The position numbers were made by a program, and so were the translations under genes. The notes beneath the pieces were generated by a model that was not told where the DNA came from, ran no database searches, and saw only the letters and a program-made list of their open reading frames with translations. A stretch of 64,000 bases of DNA from Thermoanaerobacterium thermosaccharolyticum DSM 571 (lineage in GTDB: Bacteria; Bacillota; Thermoanaerobacteria; Thermoanaerobacterales; Thermoanaerobacteraceae). Positions within the stretch are counted from its first letter, which is position 1. Every line of letters begins with the position of its first letter. Below are positions 1 through 8,626 of this stretch, piece after piece. The stretch covers positions 2,529,501 through 2,593,500 of the forward strand of contig NC_014410.1 in assembly GCF_000145615.1 (NCBI RefSeq). Direction: 5' to 3'.

Positions 1-1716
1 TCCACTTTGTATTGATACAAGTGTTGCAGTTTCTGTGCCATAATGATTTTCCAACATTATGTAAGCATCATAACCTTTATATTTGCTAATATCACTTACA
101 GGTATTTTACTGCCATCTAAATAGACAGAAGCACCATCTAAACTATACATAGCATAACTTGATGTGGCACTCCACTGTCCTTGCCTGTATATTTCAACAT
201 CCTTAAGCTGTATCTTAGGATTAAATCCAGATACCCCTGATATTGTTCCCCGTATTACCGCTACAGGTTTATTATAATCATCCTCCAAGAATATTTCATC
301 AGGCGTTTTAGTATTTATACTGCTGAAATAAAGTTTTATATACTCTCCTACTTTTAAATCGCTGGCACTTATTGCTGCACCCGTCCCAACAACAGGCATA
401 TCAGCATTTACCGTATACGTACTTCCATTATCCAACGTTATTGAAACTTGGCTATTATCTGTCTCTATATCGACTATCTTTCCGCTGTCTTGCCTGTCTC
501 CAAGGCTAACCTGACCATTTTCACTCAAATCAGTGTAAACTACATCTATTCTCGTTGCTGTGCTACCATAAACAGTGACTTTCGCTGTCTCACCATACTT
601 CAAGTCACTGATGGAAGCATCAACTGAATTCATCGTAACCTGTGTATTATTATTGTAGTATATTACATAACTATTTCCACTGTCATCAACTAGTCTAAAG
701 CTTCCTTGCCATATAGAATCAATTGTACCGCTTATGGTTTTTATGCTGCCATTATCAGTTTCCGCAAAGATAACATTGCTTCCATTTGTGTAATACGTCA
801 ATCTGTCTCCGTTTGAAATGATTGATGATAATCCTGCCTTTCCATTTTTTAAAACAACAAAATCATAATTTGCATTTGGTGAACTTTCCGCAACTAGCGC
901 AATATCTTGTCCACTGTCATTTTTCAATACATAAGTATGTCTGACACCTCCGTCTACATTATCCCTTTCAATGTCTTCTATATAGCCTTCATCTTTTGTA
1001 TAGCCCATCATTGCATATGAAACATTAAAAGCTCTGCTTAATACTGCTGCCATCTGCTCCCTTGTAATGCTGTCATTGGGGCCGAAATAGCCATTGTTGT
1101 ATCCAGACATTATTGAGGATTCTATTGTAGCTTCAATGTAAGGCAATTTGTCAGCATCAAAAAGACTGCTGTCTTTGTACGAGTAAACGTACTGTGCATC
1201 TTTCCCATAGACAGGCGCCAGATTTATGCCTTTAGCGATCCAGTTGGCTATCTCCTGCCTTGTGGCATTTTTCGTGAAGTCCAAAGACTGCTCCTGCTTT
1301 GACAGAAGCCCTGCATTTTTGGCAACGGTTATAACCCCTTGTGCCCAGCTATCTACCATACCGCTGGAAGTAGTACCAGCAGCACCCGGTACTCCACCAG
1401 ATGCGCTGTTTTGAGCCACTTGCACATCTTTCTCTTTCCCCATAAGTCTAAGTATCATAGCAAGAGCTTCTTCTCTTTTCAACTTGTTTTTTGGATAATA
1501 AAGTCCACTTCCATTGCCTCGTACTACAGACAATGCTGTCATTCTCATTATATCGCCTTTTGCAAAGCTACTATCTATATCATTGTAGGACATGTTTTTA
1601 AAAGTAGCTGTTGCATTGTTTACTCCATTGTACATTGTAGATCCTGATACAAAACTAAAATTTAAAATAACAATAAGTAAAAATACAACAATAAAACTTA
1701 TGCTTAACTTTCTCAT
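1..1716 (-). CDS. SLH-domain surface protein, C-terminus cut by window edge
   Basis: I read this partial frame by hand from an ATG at 1716, preceded by a GAGAGG ribosome site; it stays open to base 1. The protein starts with a signal peptide (MRKLSISFIVVFLLIVI...), then three S-layer homology modules within about the first 270 residues; the third ends in FGPNDSITREQMAAVLSRAF. SLH modules bind pyruvylated secondary cell-wall polymer, so the protein should sit on the outer wall. After the modules come at least three similar beta-rich units of 70-80 residues, each opening with a GTI/GKI-type strand. The start lies 16 bp after the stop of the IPT/TIG gene, so the two are one operon and probably form one surface structure. 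The missing C-terminus hides the function. Confidence 0.88.
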   Translation of the reverse strand, partial: MRKLSISFIVVFLLIVILNFSFVSGSTMYNGVNNATATFKNMSYNDIDSSFAKGDIMRMTALSVVRGNGSGLYYPKNKLKREEALAMILRLMGKEKDVQVAQNSASGGVPGAAGTTSSGMVDSWAQGVITVAKNAGLLSKQEQSLDFTKNATRQEIANWIAKGINLAPVYGKDAQYVYSYKDSSLFDADKLPYIEATIESSIMSGYNNGYFGPNDSITREQMAAVLSRAFNVSYAMMGYTKDEGYIEDIERDNVDGGVRHTYVLKNDSGQDIALVAESSPNANYDFVVLKNGKAGLSSIISNGDRLTYYTNGSNVIFAETDNGSIKTISGTIDSIWQGSFRLVDDSGNSYVIYYNNNTQVTMNSVDASISDLKYGETAKVTVYGSTATRIDVVYTDLSENGQVSLGDRQDSGKIVDIETDNSQVSITLDNGSTYTVNADMPVVGTGAAISASDLKVGEYIKLYFSSINTKTPDEIFLEDDYNKPVAVIRGTISGVSGFNPKIQLKDVEIYRQGQWSATSSYAMYSLDGASVYLDGSKIPVSDISKYKGYDAYIMLENHYGTETATLVSIQSG

Positions 1717-1732
1717 TTTACATACCTCTCTA

Positions 1733-4700
1733 TTAAGTAAAATTCACAACAGCATATCTACCTGTATGTATAGCATTTACCAATGCATACTGCAATGCAG
1801 AATAAACATTCGGATAATATTCAGTAGTATCGTCAAAATTTTTGACAGACAATGTACCGCTTTTTACCACTCTATTGCCGTAGTAATTTATTTTAATATT
1901 TACAGGTTGCTTAAAACTACTCATATGTGTAACGCTGCTTCCATCTATCTCATCGTAGCTTATCTGATAGACGTCAGATACAATGCTGCCTGACTTCCCA
2001 AGGTTTTTGTTTAAATCATCTATTGTCTTGCCATCAAGTAATTTTACGGTAATCCTGTCAATGTTAGAAGTAAGGTTTAAAGCTTGTGGTGTAAAATCCA
2101 TGCTAAAGTTAGGCGCCCTAAGACTTATTTTGCAGTTTTTATTGCTAAAACTTTCTGGCACATTTATGACCCACGTATTTGTATTTTTGTATTTGTAGTC
2201 TGTTAAATCTATTAGATATGCGCTTTTACTTGCCGCATCATCTCCAAGTGTTATATAAACTACGTTACCTGATATATTCATAGTTGTATTGCCTACTTTA
2301 TCTGGCACACCAATATCGTACTCAGAGTTGTCAGAGGAATCGGTATATGCACTGTCGCTGGCTGTAAATTGGCTGTTCCCTTTGTCATTGATAGCTCTCA
2401 TTTTAAAATCATAAAGTGTATTTGAACTTAGCCCATCAACATAGTACTCAAGTTTATCTGTAGACGCAATAAACGAATAATTATCGTCACTATGCTTTTT
2501 GCCATATATTTCATAAAGCTTTGCGCCATTTACAGCATTCCAATGTAAATATATTGTATGATCGTTTCCTCTAATTTCTTCAGCATAAAATCCGGATGGA
2601 TTGTCTGGTGCTGTCTGAACATACGTAAATCCGCCTGCAAGCACTCCCTGTGCACCGTCTGAATTAAATACTATAATATCAACCTTTCCGGCTTCATGTG
2701 GAGGTGTAATAACAGTTATCTCTTTATAACTTTTAACAATTACACTTTCTGCTTCTTTACCACCAAATTTCACTGTAAGCCCACTTTTAAAATTGTCACC
2801 TGTTATTGTCACAGTATCACCGCCAACTGTAGAGCCTGTATTAGGCGTTATAGATGTTATTACAGGGCTGGCACCTGTCTTTATATATGTATATGCACCT
2901 TTCAATGTAAAACTTGCACCATCATCATTAAGCACCTTTACATCTACAGGTATATTTAAAAATTTTTCATCTGCGGCAGGTGTCTTCACAACAATGGTAG
3001 TTTCATTATTTGACACTATTGTTGCCTTATATTTTTCAAAATAAACTTTCACATTACTTGAAAATTGGCTTCCTGTAATTGTTACTATAGTTCCTCCATC
3101 AATACTTCCCTTAGATGGATCTACTTTAGTAATAACAGGTTTTGAAGCAGCTGAAACAAATTCAATGTTTGTCGTAGCTATGCCGCCATCTGGATTCACG
3201 ATCTTCAAAGTTTTCGTTCCTATATCCCAACCAGCTGGTACATCAAATTTTATCTCACTGCTATCGAATATAGTTATATCCATCATTTCTTTATCATCAA
3301 TATATACTTTAGAGCCTGGTCTTATAAGCGTATTGCCATCATATATAGGTACAGCAAAGTTAGAACCACTTACAATAACACTTGTAATACTATTAACGTC
3401 AACTTCTGGTGGAATTATGCTACTTATTGTAGGTTTAGATTGAACATATGTAAACCCATTGTCAATATATCCTATGCCCGTATCGTAATTTACCACAGAA
3501 ACTCTTACAGGACCTGGAAGATTTGGAGGTGTAACGACCTTCAATGTACCATAATCAACATATATTACTTTTGTTGCTTTCACATTTCCAAAATATACAT
3601 CAGGTCCTATCGGATTTCCATCGCTGTCTTTTAAGATATTTCCATTTTGGTCCTTTGCAATCCTGAAATCCTGTCCTATTATTGTAACAGTATCGCCACC
3701 ATAAGTAGAACCTGTATTGGGGTTTATTTTTGTTATTACAGGTATGCTGTTTGGCACAACATATGTAAAGCCATCCTCCCCATCATGAAGACCATACGTG
3801 TAGTTGCCACCGTCGTAATTTATGACAGTAACATATGTCCTGCCCGGATTACCTGGTGGTGTCATTGCCTGTATGGTACTACCATCGGAGCTTACTGTTA
3901 TATTTGTAGCAAGTTTTCCGCCGATATACACTTCCGCTCCTCTTCTAAAGTCACTTCCTGTTATAGTTATAGCTGTACCACCATTTACAGTTCCTTTATC
4001 AGGTGTTATCGCCGTTATAACAGGATTTGATTCAGGAATAAGGTAGTGAAATTTTTGCGGAGATTTTGCAGTAGCAGTATCTGGATTCACAACTGTAATA
4101 TCATAAAGGCCACTATACTGTAAATCGGGTACAACTGCTGTTATAGTATTCTCATCAATTACGTACACATCATCCATGACTGTATTGCCTATATAAACTG
4201 TTGCACCATCGCTATCTCCAATCTTCCTTGAAAAATCACTGCCAAAGATGTAAACAAGCGTTCCTTTGCCGCCATAATTAGGTGAAATACTGGTAATTTT
4301 GGGCTTCGTCTCAATAAGCAGGTACTCAAAACCGTCAGTCAATGATGCCGTTCCGCCATCAGATGGATTTATTACTTGCACGATCTTTTTACCTAATGTC
4401 CCTGCAGGCGCCACCGCATTTATTACAGTATTGCCTGATGTAACGCTTGTCACTTTTGCCTGAACACCGTCGATGGTTACAATACTTCCACTTTCAAAAT
4501 TGCTACCTGTTATAGTTATCTGCGTTCCACCTTTTGTAGGGCCTTTGTTTGGATTGACAGACGTTATTGTAGGTGTCTTCTGTGTGTCTTTTATTTCAAA
4601 TCCATTTTTAAGTGTAACAGTACCGCCTTCTGTGCCATTCTGCCCATCGTAGTTTGTTATTGTTATATCCTGCCAGCCAACAGGGTAAGGATTTGAGGTT

Positions 4701-6988
4701 ACAGGAACCATTGCCTTTATCTGTGTTCCAATATTTAACTTTTTACCGTCTATAATATTTCCGCTATTATCCTGTACACTTATAACTTCAAGATTTATAT
4801 TCCCTATTGTAACTGTCGGGTATGAAGGCACATATACTCCATTCTGTACCGTCTGACCTACGTAAAAATCCATTCCTGTAATTGTTATTAGATTTCCACC
4901 GTATTTTGAACCAAAATTTGTAAATACGCTTGTGATGGTAGGAGCCGTATAGTAATAGTACCCATTTGCCATTGTTGTAAATCCGCGATTCTGATCTGCA
5001 TCCTTATTGACAACTTTCACATCAACATAACCCAGCACGCTGCTCTTTGGAGTTATGACGGTTACTATTGACCTATTACTAGAATCAATTGTCAAATCCT
5101 TTACTGTGGCTAAAGCACCGCCAAAGTAGATGCTGGCACCAGGCCTAATATCAAATCCCTGTATCGTTACGGTATCCCCGCCTGCCCTGCTTCCGCTGTT
5201 AGGAGATATGCTCAAAATCTCCGGATTGGATGGAAGCGGATTATACGTAAATTTTTTAGGAGGTGAGCTTTGCTCAGAGTACTGCATGACGACATTCCCA
5301 TTTGAATCCATTATAGTCGTTTCAACAGTTACAACAACATCAACAGGCATAGACTGCCCCGGAGGATTTAGAGTAATGCTGGGAGATAATACCTTTAAAA
5401 TCTCCTGCCCTCCAGACGGCACAGAAACACTTTCTATTTTAGCTTTGTTGCCGCCAAAAGTTACGTATAATTTTCTTTCTCTTTTACCGGTTGCATTTTG
5501 CCCAGTTACAGGATCAGTATATGTATAATTGCTGTTGACATAAGTTATTTCAGTGCTGTCGGGATTGGCAGTATAAGTAGAAGGATCGTCGCTTCTTTGA
5601 AAATTGTATCCCCAAATTGTCACATCTGTATTGCCATTTTCGTAACCGCTGTATGGATTCATATCAATAGCAACTAAGCTATCTTCAACAGCAAGATAGA
5701 AAAAGCCATTAGATTTTGTAACTGTATATCCTGTAATTGGATCAACTATATCTACATTGACAGGCCCTGATTTTGAATAAGGTGGTGTTGTAACCTCTAT
5801 TGCATCCATATTGTCTGTAAGTCCCGGCAAACTAACCATCTGAACATTTTGGCCCTGAATGCCGCCAAACTTGACTATAAGGTCCTCTCTGAGGTTTTCA
5901 CCTACTATGATAACTTTTGTTCCACCGGACATTGTCCCTGCATTTGGAGTGATACTGTCAATTGTTATGGCAGAGGGCGTTGGTATAATTTTTAGCGCAT
6001 TCACCAGTGTGACAGTTGAACCGTCGCTTGAAACTATATCTATATTTTGATATGGAAGTGTAGTATCTTTTGGTGCAGGTACTTTTACAGTCATTTCTGT
6101 ATCGCTTACCACTGTAACATCGCTACTGTTTACAAGGTTTTCTCCCACGTAAACTCTCATACTGCTTCCAAGTGTCGAAAATCCGTGACCGTATATTGTT
6201 ATCTTATCGCCTACTATAACCTGATACTTGGATAAGCTAGTTATATCTTGATTAACTGCAGATAGCTTAGGAGGACTATACATATTAGATTGTCCACCAT
6301 ATATATTAGTAACGTATATATTGTAAGTTGTGCTGGGATCAATCCTTAAACTGGAAGGTATATCTGAGATTAGCACAGAACCGCTCTGTGATACCACATT
6401 TGATGTTTCTCCATTTATATTGCCTAAAGCTATATCGCTCAAATTGCTTCCTTCCATCCTAATAAATGATTGAGGCTCTGATATTCCTGTTACATTTCCA
6501 TTGGTGTCCCTCGTCACAGTCTTATAATTATCTAGTGCAGCACTTGTTACCTTAGGATTGTCGAGATATGTAAATCCATTTGGAATTGCAGCACTTTGTC
6601 CATCGCTTCTATGCACTATAATCATATACGGTTTATTAGGCGAAAGACCCGTTATATTTTTATCTGGAACTTTTGCATATATCTTGCTTTCATTAACGCT
6701 CAGTATCGTAAGCTTTGTGCTATCTGATATAGAATCAATATAGACTGCATCAACCTGCGATATCATATTTCCTGTGCTGTCGAATGTCATAAAAGCACTT
6801 CCGTCAATCTCTATGTCTGTAGTGGAGTTGTAAGGCCCTTTTGCAGGCGATGCCATCGTTCCGTCATACCGCAATGACTTAACAGCAGTAATATTGGGAG
6901 GGCTTGACGCATAAGCCTTCGACATATTTCCTGGGAAAAGCGACACCAATATGACAAATATCAGCAATAATGACAAATATCTTCTCAC
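1733..6988 (-). CDS. Giant secreted IPT/TIG-repeat protein with one FN3 domain
   Basis: This 1751-residue exported protein starts at a GTG behind GAGGGTG and has a signal peptide ending near AYA (residues 25-27). Most of it is a chain of IPT/TIG immunoglobulin-like domains, recognised by repeats of the type PVITSITPNTGSTVGGDTVT followed by ITG.NF. I count about ten clear units and three or four weak ones in the N-terminal part. A fibronectin type III domain follows near residues 1458-1545 (LHWNAVNGAKLYEIYGKK...), then about 200 residues I do not recognise. There is no catalytic motif, SLH module or sortase signal, so it probably acts as an adhesive or scaffold protein. Anchoring may come from the SLH protein encoded 16 bp downstream. 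TIG chains are known from adhesins and polysaccharide-binding proteins; the ligand here is unknown. Confidence 0.9.
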   Translation of the reverse strand: MRRYLSLLLIFVILVSLFPGNMSKAYASSPPNITAVKSLRYDGTMASPAKGPYNSTTDIEIDGSAFMTFDSTGNMISQVDAVYIDSISDSTKLTILSVNESKIYAKVPDKNITGLSPNKPYMIIVHRSDGQSAAIPNGFTYLDNPKVTSAALDNYKTVTRDTNGNVTGISEPQSFIRMEGSNLSDIALGNINGETSNVVSQSGSVLISDIPSSLRIDPSTTYNIYVTNIYGGQSNMYSPPKLSAVNQDITSLSKYQVIVGDKITIYGHGFSTLGSSMRVYVGENLVNSSDVTVVSDTEMTVKVPAPKDTTLPYQNIDIVSSDGSTVTLVNALKIIPTPSAITIDSITPNAGTMSGGTKVIIVGENLREDLIVKFGGIQGQNVQMVSLPGLTDNMDAIEVTTPPYSKSGPVNVDIVDPITGYTVTKSNGFFYLAVEDSLVAIDMNPYSGYENGNTDVTIWGYNFQRSDDPSTYTANPDSTEITYVNSNYTYTDPVTGQNATGKRERKLYVTFGGNKAKIESVSVPSGGQEILKVLSPSITLNPPGQSMPVDVVVTVETTIMDSNGNVVMQYSEQSSPPKKFTYNPLPSNPEILSISPNSGSRAGGDTVTIQGFDIRPGASIYFGGALATVKDLTIDSSNRSIVTVITPKSSVLGYVDVKVVNKDADQNRGFTTMANGYYYYTAPTITSVFTNFGSKYGGNLITITGMDFYVGQTVQNGVYVPSYPTVTIGNINLEVISVQDNSGNIIDGKKLNIGTQIKAMVPVTSNPYPVGWQDITITNYDGQNGTEGGTVTLKNGFEIKDTQKTPTITSVNPNKGPTKGGTQITITGSNFESGSIVTIDGVQAKVTSVTSGNTVINAVAPAGTLGKKIVQVINPSDGGTASLTDGFEYLLIETKPKITSISPNYGGKGTLVYIFGSDFSRKIGDSDGATVYIGNTVMDDVYVIDENTITAVVPDLQYSGLYDITVVNPDTATAKSPQKFHYLIPESNPVITAITPDKGTVNGGTAITITGSDFRRGAEVYIGGKLATNITVSSDGSTIQAMTPPGNPGRTYVTVINYDGGNYTYGLHDGEDGFTYVVPNSIPVITKINPNTGSTYGGDTVTIIGQDFRIAKDQNGNILKDSDGNPIGPDVYFGNVKATKVIYVDYGTLKVVTPPNLPGPVRVSVVNYDTGIGYIDNGFTYVQSKPTISSIIPPEVDVNSITSVIVSGSNFAVPIYDGNTLIRPGSKVYIDDKEMMDITIFDSSEIKFDVPAGWDIGTKTLKIVNPDGGIATTNIEFVSAASKPVITKVDPSKGSIDGGTIVTITGSQFSSNVKVYFEKYKATIVSNNETTIVVKTPAADEKFLNIPVDVKVLNDDGASFTLKGAYTYIKTGASPVITSITPNTGSTVGGDTVTITGDNFKSGLTVKFGGKEAESVIVKSYKEITVITPPHEAGKVDIIVFNSDGAQGVLAGGFTYVQTAPDNPSGFYAEEIRGNDHTIYLHWNAVNGAKLYEIYGKKHSDDNYSFIASTDKLEYYVDGLSSNTLYDFKMRAINDKGNSQFTASDSAYTDSSDNSEYDIGVPDKVGNTTMNISGNVVYITLGDDAASKSAYLIDLTDYKYKNTNTWVINVPESFSNKNCKISLRAPNFSMDFTPQALNLTSNIDRITVKLLDGKTIDDLNKNLGKSGSIVSDVYQISYDEIDGSSVTHMSSFKQPVNIKINYYGNRVVKSGTLSVKNFDDTTEYYPNVYSALQYALVNAIHTGRYAVVNFT

Positions 6989-7025
6989 TCTCTACACCCT
7001 CTTTTTCTATAAATATACTTTATAT

Positions 7026-7054
7026 ATAATAAACATTAACTTTTATAAATCAAA
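7026..7054 (-). promoter_or_regulatory. Possible promoter of the TIG/SLH operon
   Basis: On the minus strand a TTTGAT box (7049-7054) lies 17 bp from TATTAT (7026-7031), about 40 bp before the GTG start. The match to sigma-A consensus is moderate in a very AT-rich stretch, so this is only a candidate. Confidence 0.3.
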
Positions 7055-7138
7055 GTAAAAATTTCGATATTACAGCCAAAAATAATCTACCTCACTTTTT
7101 ATATCGGCATTTTGCTTATCAATTTTAAGCAAATAAGC

Positions 7139-7243
7139 AAAAAAAATGCTGCAATAAATGCAGCACACCATATTGGGTTGGGGGTGCAGAATATAAATTA
7201 AATTATGGGGAAAAGGGGAATCATTCTTACGAATTTTATTATA
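7139..7243 (-). ncRNA. Candidate small RNA or terminated leader with C-rich segments
   Basis: In the 457-bp gap between the TIG gene and the plus-strand gene at 7446, the minus strand shows TATAAT at 7238-7243. Next come a small hairpin ATTC-GTAA-GAAT (7223-7234), the unpaired runs TTCCCCTTTTCCCC and GCACCCCCAACCC, and a strong terminator: TGCTGCA (7159-7165) and TGCAGCA (7147-7153) arms with an eight-T tail. The predicted RNA is about 90 nt. C-rich single-stranded runs followed by an intrinsic terminator are typical of small RNAs that bind Shine-Dalgarno sequences (RoxS/RsaE type). It could instead be a terminated leader of the TIG/SLH operon. The -35 (TTTATT) is weak. Confidence 0.4.
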
Positions 7244-7372
7244 TTACATTAAAATGTCTAAATAAATAGGACTTAAGACCCAAATAATCAAAATTTTATC
7301 AAGTATTTGTAATCTTTTTCTTCTAAATGCCTTGTTTTCAGCATTTTAATTCCGATGGATAAAAAATTATTT

Positions 7373-7388
7373 TTCGACAAAATATAAT
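7373..7388 (+). promoter_or_regulatory. Spo0A box overlapping a plus-strand promoter
   Basis: TTCGACA at 7373-7379 is TGTCGAA on the other strand, a perfect 0A box; the wider match is TTTTGTCGAAAAAT. It sits four bases before a TATAAT (7383-7388) that points to the gene at 7446. There is no good -35. A box in the spacer would suit repression by Spo0A~P. The same extended box occurs at 60377-60390. Confidence 0.45.
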
Positions 7389-7445
7389 AGTATACTGCAA
7401 AATTTTTAAAATTTTCAATATATGATTAGCTAAGGAGGCATTCAA

Positions 7446-7736
7446 ATGTCGATACTTGAAATAAACATCGTCCCTGTAGGAACCGGCAGCGCTTCATATT
7501 CAAGCTTCGTTCAAGATGCCGTAAATCTTTTAAACAAAAGAGGACAAAAGTACACCGTAACACCTACATCTACAGTTATTGAAGGAAACACGCCAGAGCT
7601 TATGAAAGTAGCCGAAGAAATACACAATATTCCTTTTCAAGACGGCGTAATGAGAGTCGTAACAAATATCATGATTGATGAAAGACGGGATAAACCAGAT
7701 AATATGGAAAAGAGGGTTAATGAAGTTTGTCAATAG
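7446..7736 (+). CDS. Thiamine-binding protein, MTH1187/DUF77 family
   Basis: This 96-residue cytoplasmic protein starts at an ATG with a strong AAGGAGG site six bases upstream. The sequence (MSILEINIVPVGTGSASYSS..., ending in ...VTNIMIDERRDKPDNMEKRV) is full length for the MTH1187/YqgV family. Members form ferredoxin-like tetramers; some bind thiamine or its precursors, and the family often sits near thiamine or hydroxymethylpyrimidine transport genes. No such gene and no TPP riboswitch is nearby, so the ligand is inferred from family only. It is one of only two plus-strand genes recognised in the window. A Spo0A box overlaps its promoter region. Confidence 0.85.
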   Translation: MSILEINIVPVGTGSASYSSFVQDAVNLLNKRGQKYTVTPTSTVIEGNTPELMKVAEEIHNIPFQDGVMRVVTNIMIDERRDKPDNMEKRVNEVCQ

Positions 7737-7740
7737 CCAG

Positions 7741-7762
7741 AATAAGCGCAAAAGCGCTTATT
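7741..7762. terminator. Hairpin between convergent genes
   Basis: AATAAGCGC (7741-7749) and GCGCTTATT (7754-7762) form a perfect 9-bp stem with an AAAA loop, just after the stop of the plus gene and overlapping the yvrJ stop codon. T-runs are poor on both sides, so termination could serve both genes but may be weak. Confidence 0.6.
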
Positions 7763-7901
7763 CTAGTTTAACTATAGCTTTTGTCAGCTCATTTATGGAA
7801 TTTGTCAAGCTGTCTAACTTCCCTTCGATTCTCACTAAAAGATAAATGCTTATAACTATCGGAAAGCCCAGATTTGCAATACCTGCAAATATCTCACTCA
7901 T
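7758..7901 (-). CDS. YvrJ family small membrane protein
   Basis: The chosen ATG at 7901 has a perfect AGGAGG site seven bases upstream; an in-frame ATG at 7940 has none. The product is 47 residues (MSEIFAGIANLGFPIVIS..., ending ...ITKAIVKLE-like): one membrane segment followed by a short amphipathic helix, matching the YvrJ family of holin-like small proteins. It lies after DUF1659 and DUF2922 genes, a trio that recurs in Bacillota, but its function is not known. A repeat element and a terminator separate it from the DUF2922 gene, so it may have its own promoter. Confidence 0.8.
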   Translation of the reverse strand: MSEIFAGIANLGFPIVISIYLLVRIEGKLDSLTNSINELTKAIVKLE

Positions 7902-7922
7902 ATCGATCCTCCTTTGAATAGT

Positions 7923-7995
7923 TACAATACCAATGCTCACATAAAATATAAATCTACCATGATTTAAATTAATATATCACCTATATGATATTGTA
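7923..7995 (-). repeat. Short copy (D) of dispersed structured repeat
   Basis: Read on the minus strand this 73-bp element begins TACAATATCA and ends TGGTATTGTA, giving a 10-bp terminal stem with one G-U pair. Inside it shares ATATTAATTTAAATC and TGTGAGC.TTGGTATTG with copy A at 17969-18158, but the central 115 bp are missing. It looks like an internal deletion derivative. It lies between the DUF2922 terminator and yvrJ. Confidence 0.75.
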
Positions 7996-8010
7996 TCTGA
8001 TTAATAATAT

Positions 8011-8030
8011 AAAAGCGGGGATATCCCCGC
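8011..8030 (-). terminator. Terminator after DUF2922 gene
   Basis: The palindrome GCGGGGATATCCCCGC (8015-8030) is followed on the minus strand by TTTTATATT, a standard intrinsic terminator five bases after the DUF2922 stop. CCTTTT on the other side could also stop plus-strand transcription. Confidence 0.85.
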
Positions 8031-8034
8031 CCTT

Positions 8035-8253
8035 TTACTTGACTGCAAATTCTTTTTCTGTCGTAGATACAAGGCTGGCACTGACTGCTTCTACTAGCTC
8101 GCCGCCACTTGTATCAAATATATTTTTTGAGATTATTGTCTCCATCGCTGTCTTTACTTGATCATCTGTCAATGTTTCAAGGGCATTATCCACATTGATT
8201 CTAAAGTTACTGCCAAGCTTATTTTTAAAATTCATCTGAAGTTGAACTGCCAC
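8035..8253 (-). CDS. DUF2922 family protein
   Basis: This 72-residue protein (MAVQLQMNFKNKLGSNFRIN...) matches the DUF2922 family in length and in its pattern: a strand, then a DALETLTDDQVKTAM helix, then a C-terminal strand. AGGAGG lies seven bases before the ATG. No enzyme motif or membrane segment is visible. It follows the DUF1659 gene by 37 bp, presumably on one mRNA that ends at the hairpin just downstream. Function unknown; both products start MAV and may form a complex. Confidence 0.85.
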   Translation of the reverse strand: MAVQLQMNFKNKLGSNFRINVDNALETLTDDQVKTAMETIISKNIFDTSGGELVEAVSASLVSTTEKEFAVK

Positions 8254-8290
8254 ACTAAAACCTCCTTTCTGTATGAATTAGTTTAAATTT

Positions 8291-8515
8291 TTACTCTTGC
8301 GACAAGTCAACTTGATTTATGCGTGTCACAGATTTTACAGGATATGTTTGAAGCCCACTTAAAATTGCAGCCACATCCATGACATCCTGATCCAGTGCAG
8401 AGCTTTTAATGTTGTTGTATGTCCTGCTTCTTATGACATCGACGCCTCTTTCGTCTTTTCCAGTGATGTAGGATATGGAAATCCTTGAGCCTTGTGGTGT
8501 AGATATAACTGCCAT
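8291..8515 (-). CDS. DUF1659 family protein
   Basis: This 74-residue protein (MAVISTPQGSRISISYITGK...) fits the DUF1659 family: an N-terminal beta hairpin, RTYNNIKSSALDQDVMDVA in the middle and a C-terminal strand. GGAGG lies seven bases upstream of the ATG. It is the first gene of the DUF1659-DUF2922 transcript. The pair is common in spore-forming Bacillota, but no function is established to my knowledge. Confidence 0.85.
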   Translation of the reverse strand: MAVISTPQGSRISISYITGKDERGVDVIRSRTYNNIKSSALDQDVMDVAAILSGLQTYPVKSVTRINQVDLSQE

Positions 8516-8576
8516 TTTAATACCTCCTTTTACTTTTTACACTTATAATATAGAAAAAGCGAAAAAATCTTACCCA

Positions 8577-8619
8577 TAAAAAAAACAGGAAATTATCATA
8601 AAGATAAGTTCCTGTTTTT
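8577..8619 (-). terminator. Terminator after pepV
   Basis: AAAAACAGGAA (8581-8591) and TTCCTGTTTTT (8609-8619) form an 11-bp stem, followed on the minus strand by extra T residues. It ends the pepV transcript eight bases after the stop. Confidence 0.85.
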
Positions 8620-8626
8620 AATGCAT

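Noticed and set aside
2800-5240. Regularly spaced similar segments that could be mistaken for a CRISPR or tandem array
   Set aside because: They encode TIG domains about 80-100 codons apart and diverge as protein repeats do; there are no identical short repeats with unique spacers.
1733-6988. Many open frames on the plus strand opposite the TIG gene
   Set aside because: They are shadows of a repetitive coding sequence: no ribosome sites, and biased, low-complexity products.
7381-7445. TPP riboswitch expected before a thiamine-binding protein gene
   Set aside because: The leader is only about 50 nt, AT-rich, and lacks the conserved CTGAGA and downstream elements.
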